This document shows, one piece after another, positions 1-9,005 of a DNA stretch of 64,000 nt. Under the pieces are notes generated by a model. That model was not told the origin of the DNA, made no database searches, and worked only from the letters and a program-made list of their open reading frames with translations. Where the stretch lies: positions 1 to 64,000 of the forward strand of contig JAFSTO010000068.1 in the NCBI GenBank assembly GCA_017450435.1. The letters are read 5' to 3'. This DNA is from Paludibacteraceae bacterium. Lineage in GTDB: Bacteria; Bacteroidota; Bacteroidia; Bacteroidales; Paludibacteraceae. The translations under genes and the position numbers were made by a program. Numbering within the stretch: position 1 is the first letter of the stretch; each line of letters starts with the position of its first letter.

Positions 1-157
1 CTGTAGTCAGATAATATCTATATTCAAATACGGAATCTTCTGTAACATACACTTGAGGATTGTTGATGTTCTCACGATTAATGTCGTTTGAACACATTTC
101 ACAACACTCAAATAACATCATGAAAATATACAATATAATTGAAATACCTTTCCTCAT
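1..157 (-). CDS. N-terminal part of a small secreted protein or lipoprotein (runs off the left edge)
   Basis: Reading the minus strand from an ATG at 157-155 gives 52 uninterrupted codons to the window edge. The protein begins MRKGISIILYIFMMLFECCE and continues with a polar stretch (CSNDINRENINNPQ...). The start has a basic residue pair followed by about 14 hydrophobic residues, so it looks like a signal peptide; cysteines right after the hydrophobic core could serve as a lipobox but do not match the consensus well. The ATG lies only 4 nt after the stop of the coiled-coil fragment at 162-332, so the two may be cotranscribed. I do not recognise the family, and the C-terminus is missing. The evidence is an open frame with a plausible export signal and tight spacing, so confidence is moderate. 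Confidence 0.5.
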   Translation of the reverse strand, partial: MRKGISIILYIFMMLFECCEMCSNDINRENINNPQVYVTEDSVFEYRYYLTT

Positions 158-161
158 AATA

Positions 162-332
162 TTATCTTTCCATTGATGTTATTAACAATTTCAACTCTTC
201 TATTGCCTGCTGTTGTTCTATTAAATATAGAGTCAGTTCTTCTATCTTCTGCAATAACTGCATCTGTAACTCCGGCATATTCACCCCATTCTGCTGCATT
301 TCAGCAGCAGAGGGGATTTCCGGCACAAACAA
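162..332 (-). pseudogene. Orphan C-terminal coiled-coil fragment of a secreted or surface protein
   Basis: On the minus strand, a frame ending in TAA at 164-162 reads ...VPEIPSAAEMQQNGVNMPEL, then QMQLLQKIEELTLYLIEQQQ, then AIEELKLLITSMER. This is a heptad-type coiled coil of the kind that ends many Bacteroidota proteins (IEELTLYLI..Q...IEELK). The frame is closed upstream by a TAA at 341-339, inside the end of the glycoside hydrolase gene. Only about 56 codons are therefore available, from TTG 332, GTG 326 or an internal ATG at 299. Either it is the remnant of a longer protein cut off when the hydrolase gene came to lie beside it, or it is a very small gene read after the hydrolase. The sharp coiled-coil pattern argues against chance; function unknown. 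Confidence 0.45.
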
Positions 333-333
333 A

Positions 334-2325
334 TCATCTTAAGACCTTCTTGCCATTGATGATATAGACTCCTTGTGGCAGATTGTCAACCGTGCTGCCA
401 AGGTATGTTCCCATAACCGTCCATACGCCTTTGGTCTTGTTGCCGGCGGTTGCCTCTTCAAGTGCATCAGCAGCGGAGAGCGTAACAGAGAACGGTTCGC
501 TCCATGTGTCGCCGGCATTAGGAATACGTGTCTTAACACGCCAATAATAGGTGCCATGAGTCAGATAACTGAGATTAAGACGCAAAGCGGTGGAAAACTC
601 CACATCAGTCATCTCCTGTGCGAATACTATATCTTGAAAAGCCTCATCACGAGCGAACTGCAATATATATGAATCTGCTCCCGCCACACGACTCCAACGG
701 AAAGTGAACGGCAACTTTCGTACAGCACCGTCAAAAGGCTCCACCAACGTAGTGGCTACAGGTGTGCCGAGTTGCTCACCATACAAACGAAGCGAGTATT
801 CGTTATTATAGCGGTCAATAACCGCAACGCCTATCTTGTGTGATGCAGCCGTAACTCCTGCCGGCAAAGTGAACGTTGTTGTATAGGTCTGCCCAAGCAG
901 AACATCCCCCATAGAATAAATCCCCGGACGGGCACTAAAACGGTTAGGCACCGCATACACGGCAAAGCGCACATCTGTATCAGCATATTCCCATGTTAGC
1001 ACACTGCCGTCAAGTTGCAAATTCTGCACCATCTGACGCTCCGGTGCCGGCTTCCAATTGATGGCAGGCTGAAGAGCCGGATAACGCAGTTGGTCCGCAA
1101 GAAACGCCTTACGGAACTTACTATCATAACAAAAAGCCTTGGTGTTGAAAAATATAAAACCGAACGCGCCGTCTTTTGACGAGGAGCGGTTAATGTCGGT
1201 CTCCGTCTGCATTTCCTGCAGGCTGTAATTTGCTACATTACGAGAATAACTGTCGGTTGACATTGAGCTATAGAACTGCACTCCGAAGCGGTTGGCAAGG
1301 TCAGCCCACCAAGGGCAGAGTACATCATAGCGTTGGCCGCTATGTTTGGTTGTCCAATAGAGTTGTGGAGATATATAGTCCACTGCTCCGGCTTTCATCC
1401 AGCTGACGGGGTCGCAGTATATCTCTGCATACATATTTCCGCCACTCACCCCTGCCGGCAATGTTATTCCCTCCTTGTACGCCGCAGCGGTAGAGGTTGT
1501 CCAAATACCGAAAGGCGATATACCGAAAGTGACGTACGGCTTCACCGCCTGTATGGTATCATACACCCCTTGCACCATGCGCAAGACATTCTCTCTGCGC
1601 CAATCGGACGGAGCCACACCTGCCGGCTTATACAGACGTTGCGAAAGCGAGTCTTGATTGGTGGTACCGCCATAGGGGTAGAAATAATCGTCGAAGATTA
1701 TGCCGTCGATGTCATATTTGCTCATTATATCCCCCACTACTTCTTTCACCCGTTGCATCACTTCGGGGTTGCCCGGGTCCATGATAGCACACGGTGATCC
1801 GAGATTGGGGAAATACAGAATCCACTCGGGATGTGTATGTTCGTAGTTCTCCGGCAGGTCGTGCTTGCCTGACCAGCCATAGCCTCCTCCGGCAGCGTTA
1901 TTATAGCGGTACGGGTTAAGCCACGCATGGCATGCCATGCCGCGTTTGTGGCACTCCTCGATGCATAACTGCAGCGGGTCATAGCCCGGGTCCTTGCCAC
2001 GAGTTCCCGTGATAAGATCAGACCAAGGTTCGTATGCACTCTGATAAAAAGCGTCAGCATTACAACGCACCTGAAAAGCGACAGTATTAAGGTTAAGCGT
2101 TGAGAGCGAATCAATCATCTTCACAAGGTCAGCTTTTTGCGAAGCCGCTGATGCCCCTTTCATCGGCCAGTCCACATTACGCACCGTTGTCAGCCATGTG
2201 GAACGCATCTCACGCTTGGGGTATGACGATTGCGATGAGACAGAAAAAGGAGTAAACAGTGTGACTGTCAGTGTATAAACAACTAACAGAGGTCTTGTTA
2301 TTACAGTATTGAACATTCTTTTCAT
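334..2325 (-). CDS. Secreted GHL10-family glycoside hydrolase (DUF187-like)
   Basis: The protein is about 663 aa and probably hydrolyses a cell-wall or plant polysaccharide outside the cell. The ATG at 2325 gives MKRMFNTVI and a hydrophobic signal peptide; an in-frame ATG at 2361 would add 12 non-signal residues and is less likely. After the signal comes the family opening MRSTWLTTVRNVDWP, then barrel segments FQVRCNADAFY, HAWLNPYR and GIIFDDYFYPYG (acidic residues where GHL10 enzymes have theirs) and ISPFGIW. Two fibronectin-like sandwiches follow (roughly residues 420-620). The last 20 residues (DNLPQGVYIINGKKVLR) look like the final strand of a T9SS-type sorting tail. A good promoter lies at 2390-2421. 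The exact substrate cannot be told. Confidence 0.8.
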   Translation of the reverse strand: MKRMFNTVITRPLLVVYTLTVTLFTPFSVSSQSSYPKREMRSTWLTTVRNVDWPMKGASAASQKADLVKMIDSLSTLNLNTVAFQVRCNADAFYQSAYEPWSDLITGTRGKDPGYDPLQLCIEECHKRGMACHAWLNPYRYNNAAGGGYGWSGKHDLPENYEHTHPEWILYFPNLGSPCAIMDPGNPEVMQRVKEVVGDIMSKYDIDGIIFDDYFYPYGGTTNQDSLSQRLYKPAGVAPSDWRRENVLRMVQGVYDTIQAVKPYVTFGISPFGIWTTSTAAAYKEGITLPAGVSGGNMYAEIYCDPVSWMKAGAVDYISPQLYWTTKHSGQRYDVLCPWWADLANRFGVQFYSSMSTDSYSRNVANYSLQEMQTETDINRSSSKDGAFGFIFFNTKAFCYDSKFRKAFLADQLRYPALQPAINWKPAPERQMVQNLQLDGSVLTWEYADTDVRFAVYAVPNRFSARPGIYSMGDVLLGQTYTTTFTLPAGVTAASHKIGVAVIDRYNNEYSLRLYGEQLGTPVATTLVEPFDGAVRKLPFTFRWSRVAGADSYILQFARDEAFQDIVFAQEMTDVEFSTALRLNLSYLTHGTYYWRVKTRIPNAGDTWSEPFSVTLSAADALEEATAGNKTKGVWTVMGTYLGSTVDNLPQGVYIINGKKVLR

Positions 2326-2389
2326 GTTTCTATAAAATATTTCTACAACATCACACAACACGAGTTTCCAAAAACTTCGGAAACGTTTG

Positions 2390-2421
2390 CAAAGTTACTT
2401 TTTTTTCTGTAAAAAACCAAA
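2390..2421 (-). promoter_or_regulatory. Bacteroidota-type promoter of the GHL10 gene
   Basis: On the minus strand TTTG (2421-2418), a 20-nt spacer and TAACTTTG (2397-2390) match the -33/-7 consensus of the Bacteroidota primary sigma factor. Predicted transcription start is near 2383, giving a leader of about 58 nt before the ATG at 2325. Confidence 0.75.
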
Positions 2422-2612
2422 TATCAAGCAGTTTTTTTTATATGTTTTATAACATGTGTTTCATATAGCTGATTTTTCAGAAAGACCACAATAACAGCGG
2501 CAACAAAAAGAAAATGTCGCACCAAACGAAGAGTTTTGCATCATAAAAAGATACATGCAAAAGTACAACTATATACTAATTATCGCAAAAAAAATAAAGA
2601 ATTTATCACAAA

Positions 2613-2640
2613 CAAAAAAGGCAGGCACCGATGCCTACCC
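2613..2640 (-). terminator. Intrinsic terminator of the small RNA
   Basis: Minus strand: 8-bp stem GGTAGGCA/TGCCTGCC (one G-T pair) with a 4-nt loop, then TTTTTTG. Confidence 0.7.
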
Positions 2641-2715
2641 CTATAAAACAAGAAGAGCTGTCATCTCGACAGCCACAATCTTTAATTAACCTTAAAATCT
2701 AATACCATGAAAAAC
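2613..2715 (-). ncRNA. Probable ~100-nt small RNA with two hairpins
   Basis: The minus strand has a complete transcription unit without a protein frame. The promoter is TTTG-N19-TAATTTTG (2752-2722), with a start expected near 2715. Then follow about 35 nt of AT-rich single strand, a hairpin with stem GCTGTC/GACAGC and loop GAGAT (2673-2656), a short linker, and a terminator hairpin GGTAGGCA-TCGG-TGCCTGCC (2639-2620) followed by six T. The unit stands alone between divergently read genes (hydrolase minus, pckA plus), so it is not a leader of pckA. I believe similar short RNAs recur in Bacteroidales intergenic regions but cannot verify that here. Regulatory role unknown. Confidence 0.6.
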
Positions 2716-2721
2716 ACAATG

Positions 2722-2752
2722 CAAAATTACTGCTTTTTCGCAATATAGCAAA
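2722..2752 (-). promoter_or_regulatory. Promoter of the small RNA
   Basis: Minus strand TTTG (2752-2749), spacer of 19 nt, TAATTTTG (2729-2722). The context AAAAGCAGTAATTTTGCA is repeated in the promoter of tRNA-Ser near 31161. Confidence 0.7.
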
Positions 2753-2892
2753 ATATTTACAAAAAAAATATGTTATAAAGCATGTTTTTTTTAGTTTTGC
2801 AATCCATAGATAGCAAAAGATATTAAAATTCGTCTAAAAAAACTATAATTTTGCAAAATAAGAGCAAAGTTTAACATTTTTAATAAAAAAGG

Positions 2893-2924
2893 CTTGTTGA
2901 TTTGGAGAAAAAATAGTAATTTTG
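2893..2924 (+). promoter_or_regulatory. Promoter of pckA
   Basis: CTTG (2893-2896), 20-nt spacer, TAATTTTG (2917-2924). Expected start near 2931, leaving a leader of about 70 nt that contains a short GC hairpin (CGGGCctacaGCCCG, 2939-2953). Confidence 0.65.
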
Positions 2925-3001
2925 CATGAAGAAAAAAACGGGCCTACAGCCCGAAGAACAAAGGGAGCAACAAAACATTAACAAATTTAAAATATACAAC
3001 A

Positions 3002-4600
3002 ATGATTGATTTAAGCAAGTATGGCATCGCGGGCGCAACCGTGAAAGCTTACAATCCTTCCTATGAGTATCTCTTCAAAGAGGAGACCAACCCTGCACTC
3101 ACCGGCTACGAGAAAGGTCAGGAGACAGAGCTTGGTGCAGTAAACGTAATGACAGGTATCTACACCGGTCGTTCACCAAAGGACAAATACATTGTCATGG
3201 ATGAAAACTCCAAGAACACCGTATGGTGGACATCAGACGAGTATAAGAACGACAACCACCCCATGTCAGAAGAGGTATGGGCAAAGGTGAAAGAGTTGGC
3301 AGTGAAAGAACTTTCAGGCAAAGAGTTGTATGTAGTTGACGCATTCTGCGGCGCTAACAAAGACACCCGTATGGCTGTTCGTTTCATCGTAGAGGTAGCA
3401 TGGCAGGCTCATTTCGTGCGCAACATGTTCATCAAGCCTACAGCAGAAGAGGAGAAGAACTTCACCCCTGACTTCGTTATCTACAACGCTTCTCTTGCCA
3501 AAGTAGAAAACTACAAAGAGCTTGGTTTGAACAGCGAGACCTGCGTAGCCTTCAACACCACCAGCCGTGAGCAGGTTATCCTTAACACATGGTACGGCGG
3601 CGAGATGAAGAAAGGTATGTTCTCAATGATGAACTACTATCTGCCTCTGAAGGGTATTGCTTCGATGCACTGCTCCGCCAACACCGATATGGAAGGCAAG
3701 AACACCGCTATCTTCTTCGGTCTTTCCGGAACCGGCAAGACCACATTGTCCACCGACCCGAAGCGTCTGCTTATCGGCGATGACGAGCACGGCTGGGACG
3801 ACAACGGCGTCTTCAACTTCGAGGGTGGCTGCTATGCCAAGGTTATCAACCTTGACAAAGAGTCGGAACCTGATATCTACAACGCTATCCGTCGCAACGC
3901 CTTGCTCGAGAACGTCACCGTTGACGCTAACGGCAAGATTGACTTCGCAGACAAGAGCGTGACCGAGAACACACGTGTGAGCTATCCTATTGACCATATT
4001 GAGAAGATTGTACGTCCTATCTCAGCAGGTCCTGCAGCAGAGAACGTTATCTTCCTCAGCGCTGACGCATTCGGCGTACTGCCTCCGGTAAGCATCCTTA
4101 CTCCTGAGCAGACCAAGTACTACTTCCTAAGCGGCTTTACAGCCAAGCTTGCCGGCACCGAGCGCGGTATCACCGAGCCTACACCTACATTCTCGGCTTG
4201 CTTCGGCCAGGCATTCCTCGAACTTCACCCGACCAAATACGCAGAGGAGCTGGTAAAGAAGATGGAGAAGAGCGGCGCAAAGGCATATCTGGTTAACACA
4301 GGTTGGAATGGTACCGGCAAACGTATCTCTATCCGCGATACACGTGGTATCATCGACGCTATCCTTGACGGCAGCATCAAGTCTGCACCTACGAAGCATA
4401 TTCCGTTCTTCGACTTCGAGGTTCCGACAGCTCTGCCCGGCGTAGATCCGAAGATTCTCGACCCGCGCGACACCTATGCAGATGCAGCACAATGGGAAGA
4501 GAAAGCTAAAGACCTGGCAGGCCGCTTCATCAAGAACTTCGTTAAATACGAAGGCAACGAGGCAGGCAAGGCTCTCGTAGCAGCCGGTCCGAAACTCTAA
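3002..4600 (+). CDS. pckA: Phosphoenolpyruvate carboxykinase (ATP)
   Basis: 532 aa, the usual length of ATP-dependent PEP carboxykinase. The enzyme interconverts oxaloacetate + ATP with PEP + CO2 + ADP in the cytosol. In gut Bacteroidota it commonly runs in the CO2-fixing direction on the way to succinate (family knowledge). Visible motifs: substrate loop [11 protein letters not shown] (about residues 55-65), P-loop [11 protein letters not shown] (about 240-250) and the metal-binding GDDEHGW (about 260-266), followed by FEGGCYAK. The ATG at 3002 is preceded by an AT-rich leader and fits the family N-terminus. It is a single-gene unit with its own promoter and the strong palindromic terminator at 4621-4656. 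Codon use is highly biased, as in strongly expressed genes. Confidence 0.97.
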   Translation: MIDLSKYGIAGATVKAYNPSYEYLFKEETNPALTGYEKGQETELGAVNVMTGIYTGRSPKDKYIVMDENSKNTVWWTSDEYKNDNHPMSEEVWAKVKELAVKELSGKELYVVDAFCGANKDTRMAVRFIVEVAWQAHFVRNMFIKPTAEEEKNFTPDFVIYNASLAKVENYKELGLNSETCVAFNTTSREQVILNTWYGGEMKKGMFSMMNYYLPLKGIASMHCSANTDMEGKNTAIFFGLSGTGKTTLSTDPKRLLIGDDEHGWDDNGVFNFEGGCYAKVINLDKESEPDIYNAIRRNALLENVTVDANGKIDFADKSVTENTRVSYPIDHIEKIVRPISAGPAAENVIFLSADAFGVLPPVSILTPEQTKYYFLSGFTAKLAGTERGITEPTPTFSACFGQAFLELHPTKYAEELVKKMEKSGAKAYLVNTGWNGTGKRISIRDTRGIIDAILDGSIKSAPTKHIPFFDFEVPTALPGVDPKILDPRDTYADAAQWEEKAKDLAGRFIKNFVKYEGNEAGKALVAAGPKL

Positions 4601-4620
4601 TCAATACGGAACATAAACAA

Positions 4621-4656
4621 CCAAAAACCGCAGCTCAATTGAGCTGCGGTTTTTGG
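4621..4656. terminator. Bidirectional terminator between pckA and rpoC
   Basis: A perfect palindrome CCGCAGCTCAATTGAGCTGCGG (11-bp half-sites) flanked by AAAAA on the left and TTTTT on the right can end transcription from both sides: pckA on plus, the rpoBC operon on minus. Confidence 0.85.
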
Positions 4657-4667
4657 TTTGAATATCC

Positions 4668-4706
4668 TTCAAACACCCTTCAAACGCTGTTTGAAGGGTG
4701 TTTGAA
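4668..4706. repeat. 18-bp perfect inverted repeat abutting the rpoC stop codon
   Basis: TTCAAACACCCTTCAAAC (4668-4685), loop GCT, and its exact reverse complement (4689-4706), ending one base before the rpoC stop codon (4709-4707). Each arm itself holds the word CTTCAAAC twice, one arm copy reaching back to 4667. No T-run follows on either strand, so it is not a classic terminator; the true terminator is the next hairpin at 4621-4656. Confidence 0.8.
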
Positions 4707-7700
4707 TTAGAATCTGTCGAGCAGTTCTTGTGCCTCACGGGCTGCTTGTATAGCGGCAAACTCTTCCTTGTTGTGAACAACAATCTTCGCGAACTCACGC
4801 TGTCCCGTACCGGCAGGAATAAGGTTACCAAAGATAACGTTTTCCTTCATGCCTTCAAGGTAGTCCACGCGTCCTTGTATAGCCGCCTCGTTGAGCACCT
4901 TCGTTGTCTCCTGGAACGAAGCAGCCGATATGAACGACTTAGTACCGAGAGCTGCACGAGTGATACCCTGCAGAATCTGCGCCGATGTAGCACACACGGC
5001 ATCGCGAGCCTGAACAAGCTTGCGGTCTTTACGACGGAGAAGCGAATTCTCGTCATGCAGACGGCGAGCGGTAACAATCTGACCGGGCTTGAGCATATCT
5101 GACTCACCTGCGTCAGTTACCACCTTTTTACCCCAGATGCGGTCGTTCTCCTCAAGGAAGTCCTGCTTGTCAACAATCTGCTTCTCAAGGAAACGAGTAT
5201 CGCCGGCCTCAAGAATCTCGACCTTACGCATCATCTGACGAACGATAATCTCAAAGTGTTTGTCATTAATCTTAACACCCTGCAGACGATATACTGACTG
5301 CACCTCGTTGACGATATAATCCTGCACAGCTGTAGGACCTTTAATAGAAAGAATATCATCAGGCGTGATAGCACCGTCGGAAAGAGCTGTACCGGCGTGA
5401 ACGAAGTCACCCTCCTGTACAAGAATCTGCTTGGTCAGAGGAATGAGATATTTCTTCTCCTCACCGAGACGCGATACAAGTGTCAGCTCACGGTTACCAC
5501 GTTTGATATTGCCCATCTTCACCTCACCATCTATTTCAGCCACAACAGCCTGGTTCGACGGGTTACGTGCTTCAAGCAACTCGGTAACACGCGGCAGACC
5601 GCCGGTGATATCGCTTGCATTACCGAAGGTACGCGGAATCTTTATCAGCAGGTCACCGGGCTTAACACTATCACCGTCAGACAGCACAAGGTGTGCACCA
5701 ACAGGCAGGTTGTACGTACGAACAGGCTCTTCCTCACCCTCAACATAAACCTTGGCCATAGGAACCTTAGTACGGTCTTTCGACTCGATGATAAGCGTAT
5801 CTTTCAAGCCGGTCATCTCGTCAACCTCAGTCTTAGAAGTCAGACCCTCGATAACATTCTCAAAGACAAGCTTACCGGTGTGCTCAATGACAATAGTGGC
5901 ATTGAACGGATCCCACTCGCAAACCTTCGTTCCCTTATCGCAGATTTGTCCGTTCTCCACGAAGAGCTTGGAAGCGTAAGGGATATTAAATGTAGTGAGC
6001 ACCACACCTGTCTTCTCGTCAGTGAGACGGAGCTCGGTCTGACGGCTGACAACGATAGTCTCTTTGCCGCCCTCGGTCTGAGCCTCGATAGTACGAAGGT
6101 CCTCAAGCATAATCTTTCCTGCTTGACGTGTAGTGTAAGAGTTCTCGGTAGCGGCGTTGCCGGCCACACCACCGGAGTGGAAAGTACGCAGAGTAAGCTG
6201 TGTACCCGGCTCACCGATAGCCTGAGCAGCAATGACACCCACAGCCTCACCTTTCTGCACCATACGGCGGGTAGCAAGGTTACGACCGTAACACTTGGCA
6301 CACACACCATGCTTTGCCTCACAGGTGAGCACCGAACGAATCTCGACGGTATCAATACCGGCGTTAACAATCTTCTCAGCCTCGTTCTCACGAATTTCCT
6401 CTCCGGCAGAGACAAGTAGTTCGTTTGTCTCAGGGTGGAAGATGTCGTGCACGCTGACACGACCGAGAATACGGTCGAAGAGTGTTTCATCCACAGTATC
6501 GCCGTGCTTAATCTCAGTAGCAGCCAAGCCACGGAGCGTACCGCAGTCCTCTTCTGTGATGATGACGTCATGGCTGACATCGACCAGACGACGAGTCAAG
6601 TAACCGGCATCTGCCGTCTTCAAGGCGGTATCGGTCAGACCCTTACGGGCACCGTGTGTTCCGATAAAGTACTCCTGCACAGACATACCTTCCTTAAAGT
6701 TAGAGATAATCGGGTTCTCGATATAGCTACGTCCGTCGCCGGCACCTGCCTTCTGCGGCTTAGCCATCAGACCACGAATACCGGAGAGCTGCTTAATCTG
6801 ACCCTTTGAACCACGGGCTCCGGAGTCCATCATCATATAGACAGCATTGAAGCCCTGGTCAGCCTCTTTCATCTGAGTCATCAAGACGTCGGTGAGGTCA
6901 GTATCGACCTTATCCCATATACCGATGATCTTATTGTAGCGGTCGTTATCAGAAATCTCACCCATGTTGTATGAGTCCATAACAGCCTCCACCTCTTCGT
7001 TACCGCGAGCAATCATCGTCTGCTTCTCTTCAGGGATGATGATATCATTGAGCGCGAACGACAAACCACCCTTGAACGCCATGTAGTAACCCATATTCTT
7101 GATGTCGTCAAGGAAGATAGCGGTACGAGCCACACCGCAGGCACGGATAACCTTGCCGATAACCTCACGGAGAGCACCTTTCTTTAAAACGGTATTTACA
7201 TACCCCACCTCATCAGGAATAAGTGCGTTCACCATCAGACGACCGGGCGTAGTCTCAATAATCTCTCCCTTGATACGCACCTTGATGCGTGCATGTATAT
7301 CCACACGCTGTTCGTTGAGTGCGATTGTAGCCTCTTCCGGCGAGTAGAACGTCATGCCCTCACCTTTTGCGCCCGGACGCTCCTTGGTGATGTAATACAG
7401 GCCAAGCACCATATCCTGCGAAGGCACGGTGATAGGTTCACCATTAGCAGGGTTAAGGATGTTGTGCGAACCGAGCATCAGGAGTTGCGCCTCCACGATA
7501 GCCTCGTTAGAGAGCGGGAGGTGAACAGCCATTTGGTCACCATCGAAGTCAGCGTTAAACGCTGTACAAGCCAGTGGGTGAAGCTGAATAGCTTTACCCT
7601 CAATCAGACGGGGCTGGAAAGCCTGAACACCCAAACGGTGAAGAGTCGGGGCACGGTTAAGAAGAACCGGATGTCCTTCCATCACATGCTCAAGAATCTC

Positions 7701-8978
7701 CATCACAACAGGGTCCTTGCGGTCGATGACTTTCTTGGCGGACTTGACAGTCTTGACTATTCCACGCTCGATAAGTTTACGAATGATAAACGGCTTATAG
7801 AGCTCAGCTGCCATATCCTTTGGCAGACCGCACTCATGCATACGTAGCTCAGGACCGACCACGATAACCGAACGGGCAGAGTAGTCAACACGTTTACCCA
7901 ACAGGTTCTGACGGAAACGTCCTTGCTTGCCTTTGAGCGAGTCGCTGAGCGATTTGAGAGGACGATTGGCGTCAGACTTGACAGCTGTTGTTTTCTTTGA
8001 GTTGTCGAACAACGAGTCCACAGCCTCCTGCAACATACGTTTCTCGTTACGGAGAATGACGTCAGGAGCTTTAATCTCCATCAGTCTGCGCAGACGGTTG
8101 TTACGAATGATAACACGACGATAGAGGTCGTTGAGGTCGCTGGTTGCGAAACGACCGCCATCCAGCGGAACCAAAGGACGAAGCTCCGGTGGTGTAACAG
8201 GAATAACCTTCAGAATCATCCACTCCGGGCGGTTTCTATCTTTTGAAGCACGGAAAGCCTCAACGATTTGCAGACGTTTTAGAGCATCGGTCTTACGTTG
8301 CATAGACGTGTCAGTCTCTGCGCGGTTACGAAGCTCGTAGCTCAAGTCATCAAGGTTGATGGATGCCAGCATATCATATATAGCCTCTGCACCCATCTTA
8401 GCGATGAACTTCTTCGGGTCAGTATCCTCAAGATACTGGTTGTCCTGCGACAGACGACCAAGCAACTCCTGATACTGATCCTCGTCAAGAAGAAGATTCT
8501 TCTCAACTATGTCATCACCTATCGTTTGTCCCTCCAGTTCACCTGCATTGAGAATGATATACTTCTCATAGTAGATAACCGACTCAAGTCTTTTGGTAGG
8601 TATTCCGAGAAGTGCCGCCATCTTTGAAGGCAGCGAACGCAGATACCAGATATGTGCTATAGGCACAACCAGACGTATATGTCCCATACGTTCACGGCGC
8701 ACCTTCTTCTCTGTTACTTCCACGCCACAACGCTCGCACACAACGCCTTTATACTTAATGCGTTTGTACTTGCCGCAATGGCACTCGTAGTCTTTGGTAG
8801 GACCAAAGATACGCTCGCAGAACAGACCGTCACGCTCGGGTTTATAGGTACGATAGTTGATTGTCTCAGGCTTAAGTACCTCACCGCTTGACAGACGCAG
8901 AATCTCGTCTGGCGAAGCAAGACCGATAGATACTTTTGAATAGCCGTTCTTTTTATTTTCTTGTTTAATAAAAGCCAT
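4707..8978 (-). CDS. rpoC: RNA polymerase subunit beta'
   Basis: 1423 aa, the normal size in Bacteroidota. It forms the catalytic half of RNA polymerase with beta. Visible: N-terminal zinc ribbon CHCGKYKR...CERCGVEVT (about residues 66-89), the rudder/lid region [17 protein letters not shown], the absolutely conserved [12 protein letters not shown] (about 470-482) whose three aspartates bind the active-site magnesium, the trigger-loop region ([26 protein letters not shown]), and the second zinc site [13 protein letters not shown]. It begins 27 nt after the rpoB stop and is the last gene of the operon. Transcription ends at the palindromic terminator past 4668. No truncation or frameshift is seen. 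Confidence 0.98.
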   Translation of the reverse strand: MAFIKQENKKNGYSKVSIGLASPDEILRLSSGEVLKPETINYRTYKPERDGLFCERIFGPTKDYECHCGKYKRIKYKGVVCERCGVEVTEKKVRRERMGHIRLVVPIAHIWYLRSLPSKMAALLGIPTKRLESVIYYEKYIILNAGELEGQTIGDDIVEKNLLLDEDQYQELLGRLSQDNQYLEDTDPKKFIAKMGAEAIYDMLASINLDDLSYELRNRAETDTSMQRKTDALKRLQIVEAFRASKDRNRPEWMILKVIPVTPPELRPLVPLDGGRFATSDLNDLYRRVIIRNNRLRRLMEIKAPDVILRNEKRMLQEAVDSLFDNSKKTTAVKSDANRPLKSLSDSLKGKQGRFRQNLLGKRVDYSARSVIVVGPELRMHECGLPKDMAAELYKPFIIRKLIERGIVKTVKSAKKVIDRKDPVVMEILEHVMEGHPVLLNRAPTLHRLGVQAFQPRLIEGKAIQLHPLACTAFNADFDGDQMAVHLPLSNEAIVEAQLLMLGSHNILNPANGEPITVPSQDMVLGLYYITKERPGAKGEGMTFYSPEEATIALNEQRVDIHARIKVRIKGEIIETTPGRLMVNALIPDEVGYVNTVLKKGALREVIGKVIRACGVARTAIFLDDIKNMGYYMAFKGGLSFALNDIIIPEEKQTMIARGNEEVEAVMDSYNMGEISDNDRYNKIIGIWDKVDTDLTDVLMTQMKEADQGFNAVYMMMDSGARGSKGQIKQLSGIRGLMAKPQKAGAGDGRSYIENPIISNFKEGMSVQEYFIGTHGARKGLTDTALKTADAGYLTRRLVDVSHDVIITEEDCGTLRGLAATEIKHGDTVDETLFDRILGRVSVHDIFHPETNELLVSAGEEIRENEAEKIVNAGIDTVEIRSVLTCEAKHGVCAKCYGRNLATRRMVQKGEAVGVIAAQAIGEPGTQLTLRTFHSGGVAGNAATENSYTTRQAGKIMLEDLRTIEAQTEGGKETIVVSRQTELRLTDEKTGVVLTTFNIPYASKLFVENGQICDKGTKVCEWDPFNATIVIEHTGKLVFENVIEGLTSKTEVDEMTGLKDTLIIESKDRTKVPMAKVYVEGEEEPVRTYNLPVGAHLVLSDGDSVKPGDLLIKIPRTFGNASDITGGLPRVTELLEARNPSNQAVVAEIDGEVKMGNIKRGNRELTLVSRLGEEKKYLIPLTKQILVQEGDFVHAGTALSDGAITPDDILSIKGPTAVQDYIVNEVQSVYRLQGVKINDKHFEIIVRQMMRKVEILEAGDTRFLEKQIVDKQDFLEENDRIWGKKVVTDAGESDMLKPGQIVTARRLHDENSLLRRKDRKLVQARDAVCATSAQILQGITRAALGTKSFISAASFQETTKVLNEAAIQGRVDYLEGMKENVIFGNLIPAGTGQREFAKIVVHNKEEFAAIQAAREAQELLDRF

Positions 8979-9005
8979 TATTGCAGAATTTTAGCGATTG
9001 TGTAC

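Larger units (their letters stand above)
2326..3001. other. Intergenic region between the GHL10 gene and pckA
   Basis: 676 bp, very AT-rich, without a convincing protein gene. It holds the hydrolase promoter (2390-2421, minus), a probable small RNA on the minus strand (about 2613-2715) with its promoter and terminator, and the pckA promoter (2893-2924, plus). The stretch 2422-2600 shows only AT-rich DNA. Confidence 0.7.

Noticed and set aside
173..367. Plus-strand open frame of 64 codons starting MMLLTISTLLLPAVV
   Set aside because: It is the complement of the coiled-coil fragment (162-332), which has a protein-like pattern; the plus frame has no homology-like features and runs into the hydrolase gene.
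2707..2748. 13-codon plus-strand frame MKNTMQNYCFFAI
   Set aside because: It is the reverse strand of the small RNA's 5' end and promoter; no plus promoter lies before it.
4668..4706. Insertion-sequence remnant
   Set aside because: The inverted repeat has a 3-nt loop and no internal sequence; it is a hairpin, not an element.
5397..6419. Long plus-strand frame of 340 codons inside rpoC
   Set aside because: A shadow of the strongly biased rpoC codons; similar shadows occur in rpoB, the beta-helix gene and the AsmA-like gene.
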